Shown here one piece after another: positions 41,401 through 50,120 of a stretch of 64,000 bases of DNA. The translations under genes and the position numbers were made by a program. The first letter of the stretch is position 1. Each line of letters opens with the position of its first letter. This DNA comes from Rufibacter glacialis. GTDB taxonomy: Bacteria; Bacteroidota; Bacteroidia; Cytophagales; Hymenobacteraceae. Below the pieces are notes generated by a model, which was not told the DNA's origin, searched no databases, and saw only the letters and a program-made list of their open reading frames with translations. The DNA is taken from NCBI RefSeq assembly GCF_008271745.1, contig NZ_VKKZ01000020.1, positions 744,001-808,000 on the forward strand, read 5' to 3'.

Positions 41401-43254
41401 CAGCTTCTCCAGGAAGCGGTCTGGGGCTGGAGGAAGGCCGTCTACCAGCTTATCAAACGGAATGCTGTTCAGGGATTTATAGAAGTTGAGAAAGGTGATC
41501 ATGGAATTATTCTCGTCCTCAGGTTTCACCAGCCCTAACCCTTGCAGGAAAGAAGCGGTGTTTTGCTGCTTTGCTTTGATGGCTTCCTCAAACCTGCTCC
41601 CGTTAGAGGAAGACAGCAGCACGTCAGGCAAATGTCCTAACCGTTGGTGGAAGGTCCGGGAACCGGCGTCTAGCCCCAGAATCTCCAGCATGGTCTCAGA
41701 AGCGTTTCCTCCTCTGCCTACATGGGCCACCTTCTCCGTGGTGATGGCATCCCATTTTTGCTGTAGTTTCTTTAAAACACCAGTTAAACCCTGACTGAAG
41801 ACATCTCTCCCGTTTTCTTCCCAAGCCGTGAAATCGCTGGTCAGCAGCATGGAATAAGGCTGGTCTCCTATCCGGAAGGCGGGCAATGCCCCGGCGGCCG
41901 TAACATGGCTGGTAAAGAACTCCCGCAACAAGGTTTGCTGCTGCTTGCTTAAGATGGGCGCGGCTAAGATCTCCATGTAATAGCCAATGGTAGCCGAATA
42001 CAGCGCCTGGTTCATGGCAGCGGCCTCAAACCTATCACGGATCTGGGCATGGTTTACCTCCTGGAAAAAAGCAGGGTTCACCCCCAGGGCCCTTGCCAGT
42101 TGGGCTGCATCTGTATTTTCCAGAGCAGCAGTACTGCTTGGCACCGGCCCCTCGTAATATCCCTTGGGTAGGTAATTCTCGTTTTTGGTGTAAGCAGACC
42201 CACTGCCCTGGGTGTTGTTGGTGGCACTTCCCTGCGGTAATAAACTGAAGCCCTTTCTGGAATACAGATGGTTCTCCAACACCTGCTCCAGCAAAACCTG
42301 GCTTTCTTTGGGAGTAGAGGATGAAAGCAGCCCCATCACCACCAGGCGCTCCACCTTACCGCCCCGCAAATACTCTGGCTTCATTGGGATCTTGAGGCCA
42401 AGCCCCTGCTCAACGGCCTTGTCAAAGTTGGCCAGCCAAGAGAAACTCTCGTCCAGTTCAATAGAAGTCCCTGATTTCTTGAAAGCAGCCTCGGCCAGGA
42501 ACGGGTCAGGCCCTAGGAAAACCGTGTCTGGCACCACCGCTCCCACAAAGGTGTCTACTACTTTGTTGTCATTGATGAGGTGCACCGCAAACCTATCTGG
42601 TAGCAGTTGGGTGCGGGGAGCCATAGTCCACGCATGGGTTTTGGTTTGGGCTATCTCCTTGAATTGCACCTGGGCATCCGCTACCGCCAGATCAGCCGAC
42701 CAATTCAAAGGCTGCGTCTGCTTTGCCACCCAAATGCCCCTTTGAGTCCCAATAGGCTTTGAGAAAGTGAGCCATGCCTCTTTCTTCAACGCTTCCTTCT
42801 TTTCTCCGCCCTCGCGGTTGGCGCGTACCAGGCTGGTCCAGTACTGTTTCCCGGCTGTTTTTTCATTTTCCGTTAACAATGGTTCATGGGAATGGATATG
42901 GAAGTCATCGGGGTAAATTCTCACCCACAGCTCCTGTTGCCCGGTGGGCAGGGTCACAAACCTGGTCTCCAAGCGAACGGGTAAAAACAGCACTGGAACC
43001 TCCCCTTTCATTTCGGCCGCCACCGCCCGATGGTTATTTAGTTTATACAGCGATTCTATCTCCTGCTGCAGACGGGCCTGGGCAATGTTATAAGCCTCAT
43101 TGGAAGCCCGTATCTTTTCCTGGTTAGAACCAGATAAATTAGGGTTCTCTGATTTCTGGAGGAATGATTTGTCCAGGTACAGCTGGCGGGAGGCTGCGTC
43201 TACTTGTTTCCGGGCCTCGGCAATTTTCAGAAGGTTGGTATCAATGGGAGCCAT
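38401..43254 (-). CDS. Giant conserved-cluster protein, 1617 aa, function unknown
   Basis: Begins with a helical, probably coiled-coil stretch (about 5-75), then a conserved block VPVLFLPVRLETRFV, ELWVRIYPDDFHIHSHEPLL, a long mixed middle with many helices, and an alternating region to the end. No signal peptide, membrane helix or enzymatic motif. The 'LPVRLETRF...VRIYPDD' block appears, from memory, in uncharacterised large proteins of other phyla that sit next to homologues of the 1094-aa and 579-aa proteins. It lies 9 nt after the 1094-aa gene. A structural or scaffolding role is only a guess from size and lack of catalytic residues. Confidence 0.75.
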   Translation of the reverse strand: MAPIDTNLLKIAEARKQVDAASRQLYLDKSFLQKSENPNLSGSNQEKIRASNEAYNIAQARLQQEIESLYKLNNHRAVAAEMKGEVPVLFLPVRLETRFVTLPTGQQELWVRIYPDDFHIHSHEPLLTENEKTAGKQYWTSLVRANREGGEKKEALKKEAWLTFSKPIGTQRGIWVAKQTQPLNWSADLAVADAQVQFKEIAQTKTHAWTMAPRTQLLPDRFAVHLINDNKVVDTFVGAVVPDTVFLGPDPFLAEAAFKKSGTSIELDESFSWLANFDKAVEQGLGLKIPMKPEYLRGGKVERLVVMGLLSSSTPKESQVLLEQVLENHLYSRKGFSLLPQGSATNNTQGSGSAYTKNENYLPKGYYEGPVPSSTAALENTDAAQLARALGVNPAFFQEVNHAQIRDRFEAAAMNQALYSATIGYYMEILAAPILSKQQQTLLREFFTSHVTAAGALPAFRIGDQPYSMLLTSDFTAWEENGRDVFSQGLTGVLKKLQQKWDAITTEKVAHVGRGGNASETMLEILGLDAGSRTFHQRLGHLPDVLLSSSNGSRFEEAIKAKQQNTASFLQGLGLVKPEDENNSMITFLNFYKSLNSIPFDKLVDGLPPAPDRFLEKLGPQKLNFIEWISQANRLNDLLVHNLGTRPPNSILYLMLRHSILQELQTATEEYYFTSNILVKKASFEKSLLNFSTEFKDITSWEVLQGSPSAIDPAKLKVVGPIGDYFLDAGNKAAEGRVLQEMKGAMKVLAQLPTSRLHKDLSDHIDLCTYRLDAWVTGLFQRRLQNNRKTAPEGIYIGAYGWVENLKVAEKKVVEVPEAMKPANGAPVYQVASNAGFVQTPSLNHATAAGVLLAGYQNHATKADPGNFAITLSSERVRRAIFVYEGIQNNQSLEALLGYQFERALHEVTSLNPANNLNQYILSFREKFPINHASIPQQGTVAQETVPAYSVVNGLKIVSAKEAEIASVVPNTSHLALVLKEKNRLEDTMDALNDLLVSETAYQATQGKTDRTAALLNAVKNAEMPPDLEFHRTPRTTHLSFTNRITMHFNPGVSTAERKNWPENPSPRSALEPGLNQWLGTMIGNPADILATAALVDENGVESNSAPVSLADLKLQPIDLIYAVGTDRQSGAQELEARLEQVYTATTPVPAKSRLKISFGPEVAPGKRTLAQAIPLLRALRVLLTGARAASAKDFSPRTKTEVKDAGLLYGWEVTDLKTRASRCVESLALFQKTVESTAPNESATAGTQATTFQGLFTQYHQKGADRSVLEKVTVSANGSAQLHQLLATAPLYGIKTTFVENAGHSPETRLVDLLSAAAGVWQNINQRLQLAQDKMAKASSETNPNTQVTRLTEAVKAVLGDDFLVIPRFRYLNPADVSKVLGDEGNQLLRHINKVQGTTNELAVETWLESVAAVRQNMKHLEQVRMLSEAQAETDTPFTAAQFPPLEVNSWLAVEFPEINEKTGEKFDILDDTISMAIHGAQSRKVEELQSALLIDEWTEAIPNDKEISGVAFNYDQPNASAPNALLLAVEPKGAAKWNWDVLLGILNNTLSRAKTRAVEPSHLMADAGMENLIPMTVARFDVKEANVSLDYLASNDNFLEYIARQKFELYRPYTQ

Positions 43255-43263
43255 AAGTACATT

Positions 43264-46200
43264 TTAGCGCAGCCTGGAAATAGTAATATGCTCCAGAAGG
43301 GTGATCACCTTTGTTTTGTCTATCACCTCCGGAACTTTCACGTCTAGCATTTCAGTAGCATGAATGGCTACCATCACCGGTCTCTGGAATAAAATGGCGG
43401 CCATGTCGGACGAGCTTTTTCCCCAGATTCCGGTAGCAGGATCATTGGGCGCGGTAAAGGTAACGCCCGCCTTCACGGTATTCCCGGGCACCACCTCGGG
43501 TCTCAGGAACTTGATTTCCCGGGCCCCGAAATTCTCCCACGAAAGGTCGTTCCAGGTTATTTTATCGGGTTCATTCGGGTCAAAGGTGACGTCCATCCCA
43601 AACCGGGGCTCGCCGGGCACTTCGGCCAGAATAAAGAACCAGCCAAGTTTATCGGTGAAGTTGGGCGTGGCTTTCAACCCTGCGGCTTCCTCAATGGTCA
43701 GGTCAAAGCCCAGCAATTTAATGTCAGGGCCAATCTCTGCCTGGTACAAGGGGAACTTCACCTCCTTCTGGTAGGCTTCTGGGGTGAGTTCCGTATGGAT
43801 GATCTTCTTGGTTTCTTTAGGGAAGGCCTTCTGCGCGTAAATGACCGTATTGGGAAATTTCTTCAACAAATCACCCCTGATCACAAAAACCAATTGCTCA
43901 GTATCGCCTTTCGCATCTCTGGCATTGTGTTTCCCTAAGACACTTGCCCCCGGCCACATATGGATGGGTTTGATGTCTTTCAGGCTGTCAGCGTCTTTGG
44001 GGGTGGTGTCTGGGGTCACAAATCCGCTCACGTCCCAGAACTGCCTAAAGTAACTTCCCCGCATATCGGTGGGGTATTCCCGCCACAGCAGTTCCTTTCC
44101 CATTTCATAGTTCAGCCCCATGAGGTAGGCCTCAATGAACTTCTGGTTTGTTTTGAGCAGGGAGAGGGTGTTATTGGGAATCAGGTGCAGGTTGGGCAAC
44201 AGAAACTCCTTGTCCAGGTCCACCAGATACTTGTAAGACGCCTCCGGTATATCGGGGTACGCCATGGCTTCCAGAAACTCCTCTTTGGGAATTTTAACCA
44301 TTCCTTCGGGAAACCTGATCCGGGCATCTTTCAGTTTTTTAAAAGATAAGGAAGGATCCAGGTTGCTTTTGACCTGGGCTTCCAGAGAGGCTACTTCCAA
44401 GACCGGAGCCAGCGTTTTCACCTCCTGGAATTGGTACCTGACGTTGGTATTCAAGTAAGCCTGGTTCACCGCTTTGGTAAAAACCGTTTTATCTAATTTG
44501 TTGATGGCCGGTGAAACGGTAGTGATTGGCCCCCGGTCCACGATGATAGGCCCTCCCGGTCTTCCTCCTGTACCCGTAGGGTCTAAAAGAATGACGGGGC
44601 CTTTCGGCTTCGTGCCTCCAGGCCTGAGAATCAAAGGGCCATCAGCCTTGCCTGGGACTGGCTTTAGATCATCTGCCTTTAAGATAAAGGGATTAGGGCC
44701 TTCTGCGTTTTGGGGAGTTTCCCGTTTTATGGGAATATTTCCCAAATCTTTGACCACGACGGGTTTGAAAGGTCCTTTCCATTGTTTTACCTCCGGAAAA
44801 CCACCTTTGAAATTGGGGATATTGTAGGCAAAATCGTCTTCCAGATTGGATTGCCTGCTCCAGACAGCGAGGGTATCCAAATTAGTAGGCGGCTCAAAAG
44901 CCGTAATACTGTTCAGCAGATCAATTCCTCTGAAAGTCTGTTTCGCCTCCGTGGTAAGGCCATTGACCTTGTTCATTTGCTGGATCAGGGCGGTGTTCCG
45001 TTGCAGGACATTCCCAAGGCCTTTGGTAAAAGAGGTATTGTTTCTGGTGATGCGCCGGAAGCTTCCCTCAAAGACCGCTTTAGGCAGAAGGCTCTGCTCC
45101 ACGGCCAGCTTGACCGTTCTGGACCCGGCTAAGATTCTGGCGGCAAGGGGCTGCGTGAAGCTCAACAGGTCTTCTGAGGTTCTTTTCTCCACAGTTTTCC
45201 GGTACATAAAGGTAGAAACGGCCGTGGTGAACTGGAAAAGGCGCATTTTCTTGTTGGCGTCCTGCACCTCACTCAGCTGTTTCCAGGCCCGGTCCATGAA
45301 TTTTTCCTGGTTCTCCTGTACCACCCTGGCCCCAAAGCCGGCCGGCACCCGGTTCCTGGGGTCTCTATTTAAATCATTGTACCAGACCTCAGAAGCTGTA
45401 TCGGCGGCCGGAATCACTTTTTTGCCGGGGATCGCCGGGTCCATTTTCATGGCGTGGTACATCCCGTAATAGGGAATGGAAACATAGGGGTCTTCCAGCG
45501 GATTTTCCTGCTGATACAGGTTCAGGTTGAGCAGCTTCTGCACCTCGGCAAAGAAAGGTTGCGGGGTGTCCTTCGGCGGAAAAACAGTTGATTTGGCGTT
45601 AGGGGCTTTCATGGCTCCTTCCAGCATCATGACCGGAGGCACCGGTGCGGACACCTCCTTGTTTTGATCTGCCTGCACAAAAGCGGGCTTGGAACAATCC
45701 ATGGGCCGTACCCCCACCCGCTCGTCCATGATACGGGGTTCCAGTTGCTTGACCAGAAACTCAAAATCAAAGTTCTGGCCAGTCCTGAAATGCCAGCGGT
45801 AGTAAATGGGCAACTCCCCGTCTGGGGAAGGCCAGGAAACCTGCTGGGCCTTTACTCCAGCCGTAGGACGGCCTAGCCCGGTTAAGCGGCCGGTTTCATA
45901 ACTAGGCACCAAAAATGCATGGTATAGCACATTAGGCGCCAGTTTACGCGGGCACAGAATCCTGCTGTACACCCCGTCTGGGTCTCGTTTGGCATCTTCT
46001 TCCAGGTCATCTAGGAAGGTCTCCAATTCGGATTTCTCATGGGCCAGGTTGGAATGCATGTGGGCCCACAGGTGCAACTGATCAGCCGGCGGCAGATTGG
46101 TCTGATCCAGCACTTTGATGGATGGCAACGGCTGTCTTCTGGTGGTGTCTTCAAATTCGCCTTCTTTGAGGACCACCAGCGCCAGCCAGGGCCTTTGATG

Positions 46201-46548
46201 GTCTTTGTTGGCCCCGGCAGGAGAGGCAGGGGTATATCTCCAGGGAAAGTCCTCGTCATAGAATTCAATGTAGGGCAGCAGGTTAGGTTCATAGTCAGCG
46301 ATACCCAACAAAGGCTCCGTCCGGATGATCATGCTGTTCTGGATGCCGGTCACGTCACCGGGGCCAATCAGCAGAAAATCCTTTTTCAGCCCTGAATCTC
46401 CCACCGCACCATTGACCTGCACGTCAATGGAAATCTGCGCCCTTTCCACCTTGTCTCCGGCAGACGCCCCCAGGGTATCTGTCTCTTTTATATTCCTGGC
46501 GATGCCCCTGCGTGCCCAGGAAAGGAACTGGTATTTACCGAAACTCAT
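43264..46548 (-). CDS. Conserved large-cluster protein, 1094 aa, function unknown
   Basis: Soluble protein without recognised domains. Notable blocks: FLSWARRGIARNI, IDVQVNGAVGD, FLLIGPGDVTGIQNSMIIRT, PWLALVVLKEGEFED, ILCPRKLAPNVLYHAFLVPS and YYRWHFRTGQNFDFEFLVKQ. A Pro/Gly/Lys-rich low-complexity linker (about residues 630-690) divides it into an N-terminal and a C-terminal half. No signal peptide. It lies between the DUF6603-like gene (18 nt upstream) and the 1617-aa gene (9 nt downstream), so all must be co-transcribed. I recall similar sequences only as hypothetical proteins. Function unknown. Confidence 0.75.
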   Translation of the reverse strand: MSFGKYQFLSWARRGIARNIKETDTLGASAGDKVERAQISIDVQVNGAVGDSGLKKDFLLIGPGDVTGIQNSMIIRTEPLLGIADYEPNLLPYIEFYDEDFPWRYTPASPAGANKDHQRPWLALVVLKEGEFEDTTRRQPLPSIKVLDQTNLPPADQLHLWAHMHSNLAHEKSELETFLDDLEEDAKRDPDGVYSRILCPRKLAPNVLYHAFLVPSYETGRLTGLGRPTAGVKAQQVSWPSPDGELPIYYRWHFRTGQNFDFEFLVKQLEPRIMDERVGVRPMDCSKPAFVQADQNKEVSAPVPPVMMLEGAMKAPNAKSTVFPPKDTPQPFFAEVQKLLNLNLYQQENPLEDPYVSIPYYGMYHAMKMDPAIPGKKVIPAADTASEVWYNDLNRDPRNRVPAGFGARVVQENQEKFMDRAWKQLSEVQDANKKMRLFQFTTAVSTFMYRKTVEKRTSEDLLSFTQPLAARILAGSRTVKLAVEQSLLPKAVFEGSFRRITRNNTSFTKGLGNVLQRNTALIQQMNKVNGLTTEAKQTFRGIDLLNSITAFEPPTNLDTLAVWSRQSNLEDDFAYNIPNFKGGFPEVKQWKGPFKPVVVKDLGNIPIKRETPQNAEGPNPFILKADDLKPVPGKADGPLILRPGGTKPKGPVILLDPTGTGGRPGGPIIVDRGPITTVSPAINKLDKTVFTKAVNQAYLNTNVRYQFQEVKTLAPVLEVASLEAQVKSNLDPSLSFKKLKDARIRFPEGMVKIPKEEFLEAMAYPDIPEASYKYLVDLDKEFLLPNLHLIPNNTLSLLKTNQKFIEAYLMGLNYEMGKELLWREYPTDMRGSYFRQFWDVSGFVTPDTTPKDADSLKDIKPIHMWPGASVLGKHNARDAKGDTEQLVFVIRGDLLKKFPNTVIYAQKAFPKETKKIIHTELTPEAYQKEVKFPLYQAEIGPDIKLLGFDLTIEEAAGLKATPNFTDKLGWFFILAEVPGEPRFGMDVTFDPNEPDKITWNDLSWENFGAREIKFLRPEVVPGNTVKAGVTFTAPNDPATGIWGKSSSDMAAILFQRPVMVAIHATEMLDVKVPEVIDKTKVITLLEHITISRLR

Positions 46549-46566
46549 ACGTTTTGGGTCTTAAGG

Positions 46567-49500
46567 TTAAAGAGCGAGCTCGAAACTTTCTACCACCTGA
46601 ATTTTATCTGCTAACGCCGGGTTGCCCTTCACCAGAGAAGCGATGTGTTCTTTGGCCTCTACCAGGGTGCTGGCCCTAAAGCCACCCGCAAAATCAGTGA
46701 GGTTAGACGTGTTGGCAATGGCAAACCCTACCGGATTCACTTCTACTTTGGCAGGGCTGTTGAGGGGGCGGGTACTCGTCTTGCCCCAGCTTAAATTAGA
46801 TTTTGAAACCGCTGATTGCCTTACCAGGTGCCTGAAAGCCAGATCATGGACGGGGAAAAACACCTGGTCATCATCTTGGGTGTAATTCAACTCATAGTTC
46901 ATGACTACCGGTTTCAGGTGGGGTTTGGCGGTCAACAGCTTTCCGCTGTCTTTGAGCTTGAACCCGCTGTCCAGCATCTCAAATGATTTCCTGGACAATT
47001 TTTCGCTTTCACTTAATTTGGTGAAGTGCCCCGGCGCAAACATCTCCTTCTCAGGATCAGTGGCCTGTACTTCTGTGTCAATTAAGACCTTGGAGATGGT
47101 GATCAGGTTCTCCTTGCGCGGCAGTAAGCTGCCGTATTGCTCCATCTTGTAATTGAGCGGGATGGTGCGCTGACTGAACCGCAGTTCTCCGTAGGGATAC
47201 AGCACCAGGGGAGGATTTTCCTCTTCCTCAAAGCTTCTATGGGAGACCGCCTGGTGCTGGGTTTCCGGCAATTCCGCGCGCCAGTTCCTGATATCTTTCA
47301 GCTCACTTTTCACCTTGCCCAGAAGATCTTCGGTGGCTTGATCTATCTTCACAGGGCTATCTCCCCAGGTGGCATCAAACCCGATGGTGACATCAAAAAA
47401 CAGCAGCCCGAAGGTTACCTCCCCTACAATATGCCAAGGCGTGGTACCGGAGAGAACCCCTTTGAAATGGATCCCGAACAGAATGCTGGTGTTTTTCCGG
47501 ATGGCCAGGGTGGCTTCCAAAGAGATGGTGAACCCGAATGGATCAAAGATGAAGATGGCGTCAAAGGCCAGCAACCCATACAGGTTGAATCCCATTGGCC
47601 CGGCTGCCAGCAGTTCCAGTTTAGCCCCAAATTGCAGGGAATTGGACGTGATGGCGAAATAGCACTCTATCGTGAGCCGGGGGTTGTTGCCGCTGAGCAG
47701 GGAAAGCCCGATCCGCACCATGTCACGGAAGGCCGAGGGCAAGGTGGGAACGGAAGGATAATCCCGGAAATCTGGGTGGAACCCGCCCACGCTGATGGCA
47801 AACACGCTTTGGTTTCCCCAGGCCACCGCAAACGCCAGACTGCCCGTCAGCGGAAAACCTACCAGCATGGAATCAAATAGCTGGGCTTCAAAATAGATGA
47901 ATTTGTTCTGGAAGTCCATCACCCCTAAAAAGTTGACCTGCAATTTGAGCAAGGCCGCTTCCTCAGTGGGGAGTTTGGTGCTGATCACCCCCAGGATCAG
48001 AATTTTAGGATCAGGTATCTCCACCATGAGCCCCAGCTCGATCTTGATGAGGGTAGGCGTTCCCCACCCTATCTTGGCCATCAACCCAATCAAAAACTGC
48101 CCCTCCCTAATAGGGAAAATCTGTTTCAGGTCACTGATGATCCTGGGCAGGTTTCCAATGACATCTTCTGGGAACAGGACACTCTTGATGGCATTGGTCT
48201 TCAACCCCAGGCGAAGAGTTTCTACCTGTACGGTTCGGTTGAGCCCCAGCAAGCCGCCTACGCCCAGCAAGGTGAAGCCAAAGGGCAGTTGCATGGGAGC
48301 GAACTCAGCGGTGATGATCACGATCATGGAAAAGCCCTTGGAGCCGTCTGGCATGATGGTGTTGATCAACCCCACGGCTTTCAGGGTGAAGGAGTTCTTA
48401 AACTCCAACTCCAGGGATCCGAAGTATTCTCCCCGAGGCTCATCTATGTACAGGAACCCACCGCCCTTGATCACTTCAGCGTTGATCTTCACTCCTACGC
48501 CGTTGGGCATTTTGAGACTTGGCACAAGATCATATCCGCCTATGCCGCCGGTAACAGTCCGTTTATTTAAATTCAGGTTCATTCCCAGCCGGCTCACGGC
48601 AAGCGTTAGCACCGGCCCGAATTTCAACCAGAAATCAAGGGACGTTTCCAGCACAATATTCTCAAAATTGCCCTGAACCCCAGTCTTGACATTCAGCACC
48701 TCCAGCCCCACCACATTGCCGATGTTTTTGTGCAGCGGCAGCCGCAGGTCAATGGCGTTTAGGATCATTTTGGCCAAACCAGCCACTAAACCGCCTTCGC
48801 CCCCAGAGGCACCTGCTCCTGCTCCTGTTCCACCCCCATCGCCGTCTCTGGAAAGGGCCGAGGTAGTGGTACTTGTCTTGGCGGGCGTACCGGCACTGCT
48901 GTCCCCGAAAAAGAAATTGCGCTGGAGCGAGTACCCGAAGGAAAGCGGTATTTTCTCCTCTACTTTCTCAGGAAGCTTGTCAAACGGAAAACCGGTGAGG
49001 CCCCCGCGCCCGAAAAAGAAAGGCATCTCTGATTTGAAATACAGCACAAAGTCATCTGGGGTAATCTTGAGGCCAAGGCCGTAGGTGCCAAACCCTATCT
49101 TGATAGCTGGCCGGTTGAACATAGACCACATAGAGGGCGTTTTCCGCTCATGCTTGTATTCTACCCCCAGGTGGTTATTCAGGCCCAGGCCTTTGTCTGG
49201 CTGGTTACCAATCCGGAAGATTCCTTCGCCGGCGGCATCAAATTTCACAGACTTGCCATCCCCCACAGAAAGAAGGTAATTTAGTATCCCGGCTTGGTTC
49301 ACCAGCAGGGAAACCCCGCCATGGTCATTGGGAACCCAGGAAAGGGTGTTGTAAAAGGTGGTTTCTGCCTTGTCTGCCGGGGTAATGGTGATGGAATAGC
49401 TGAGGGTACGGTCTGTGATGCTGTCCGCGACCGGGGTGCGGGTGGTTTTCACGCCCTCAAACCCGTACCAGGATTCTATCTGCACAGTTTCTATCCCGTA

Positions 49501-50109
49501 CTTCTCCAGCACCAACTTGTCCAGCAGAAAGAAGCCGGAGCCCAGCAGCAGGAAGATGCAATCAGATACGGTTTTCGCGTCCTCTTCGGTGGCAAATTTA
49601 TCAAACCCCTGGCCCAACCGTTTGAAATAGCCAATCAGGATGTCTTTGACAAACTTGATGGAGCCGCCTTCGGCCGCCGTTTGCCGCCCTACCACACTGA
49701 TCAACTGGATCACACTGTGAAACGTGGGCCTGCGTCTTCTGATGTAATCAATCACCAGGATATTGGTGAACGTGTCCAGGGCTTCTGAGGCGGCAAAGTT
49801 TTTGTCCTCTTCTGACACCGCCGCGGCCCTGAAAAAGCCTTCCAGGCTCAACATGAGTTGGGTCAGGTTGGCCATGGCGTCCGCTAACAGGATAGCGTCC
49901 ACCTCTTTTTTCTCCTTGTTGATGTATTTGTCCAGGCTTTCCGTGGAAGTGGCGTCCGGGCCTTGGCTGGTCTCTTTCAAACCAAGGCTGTTGAGGAATT
50001 CAGTGCGGGAAGCCGGATCGCCTAGCAGCTTGATGCCGGGCGAGAGAATATCCCTGACCGTTTTGAGGATAGATTGAAAAAGGTCTTTTTCCTGCGTCTT
50101 TTCAGCCAT
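46567..50109 (-). CDS. DUF6603-like large protein
   Basis: 1180 residues. A helical N-terminal ~220 residues is followed by a very long beta-rich region (about 230-960) with repeated amphipathic strands and phrases typical of what I recall as DUF6603: FGFTLLGVGGLLGLNRTVQV, GQFLIGLMAKIGWGTPTLIK, GSLAFAVAWGNQSVFAISVG, GFHPDF, LYGLLAFDAIFIFDPFGFTI. The pattern looks like a beta-helix or barrel-like lipid- or surface-interacting domain. A Ser/Gly-rich linker lies at about 405-435. No signal peptide. The gene is 11 nt after the PhoD-like gene. Family name moderately sure; function unknown. Confidence 0.7.
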   Translation of the reverse strand: MAEKTQEKDLFQSILKTVRDILSPGIKLLGDPASRTEFLNSLGLKETSQGPDATSTESLDKYINKEKKEVDAILLADAMANLTQLMLSLEGFFRAAAVSEEDKNFAASEALDTFTNILVIDYIRRRRPTFHSVIQLISVVGRQTAAEGGSIKFVKDILIGYFKRLGQGFDKFATEEDAKTVSDCIFLLLGSGFFLLDKLVLEKYGIETVQIESWYGFEGVKTTRTPVADSITDRTLSYSITITPADKAETTFYNTLSWVPNDHGGVSLLVNQAGILNYLLSVGDGKSVKFDAAGEGIFRIGNQPDKGLGLNNHLGVEYKHERKTPSMWSMFNRPAIKIGFGTYGLGLKITPDDFVLYFKSEMPFFFGRGGLTGFPFDKLPEKVEEKIPLSFGYSLQRNFFFGDSSAGTPAKTSTTTSALSRDGDGGGTGAGAGASGGEGGLVAGLAKMILNAIDLRLPLHKNIGNVVGLEVLNVKTGVQGNFENIVLETSLDFWLKFGPVLTLAVSRLGMNLNLNKRTVTGGIGGYDLVPSLKMPNGVGVKINAEVIKGGGFLYIDEPRGEYFGSLELEFKNSFTLKAVGLINTIMPDGSKGFSMIVIITAEFAPMQLPFGFTLLGVGGLLGLNRTVQVETLRLGLKTNAIKSVLFPEDVIGNLPRIISDLKQIFPIREGQFLIGLMAKIGWGTPTLIKIELGLMVEIPDPKILILGVISTKLPTEEAALLKLQVNFLGVMDFQNKFIYFEAQLFDSMLVGFPLTGSLAFAVAWGNQSVFAISVGGFHPDFRDYPSVPTLPSAFRDMVRIGLSLLSGNNPRLTIECYFAITSNSLQFGAKLELLAAGPMGFNLYGLLAFDAIFIFDPFGFTISLEATLAIRKNTSILFGIHFKGVLSGTTPWHIVGEVTFGLLFFDVTIGFDATWGDSPVKIDQATEDLLGKVKSELKDIRNWRAELPETQHQAVSHRSFEEEENPPLVLYPYGELRFSQRTIPLNYKMEQYGSLLPRKENLITISKVLIDTEVQATDPEKEMFAPGHFTKLSESEKLSRKSFEMLDSGFKLKDSGKLLTAKPHLKPVVMNYELNYTQDDDQVFFPVHDLAFRHLVRQSAVSKSNLSWGKTSTRPLNSPAKVEVNPVGFAIANTSNLTDFAGGFRASTLVEAKEHIASLVKGNPALADKIQVVESFELAL

Positions 50110-50120
50110 GGCCGTAGAAA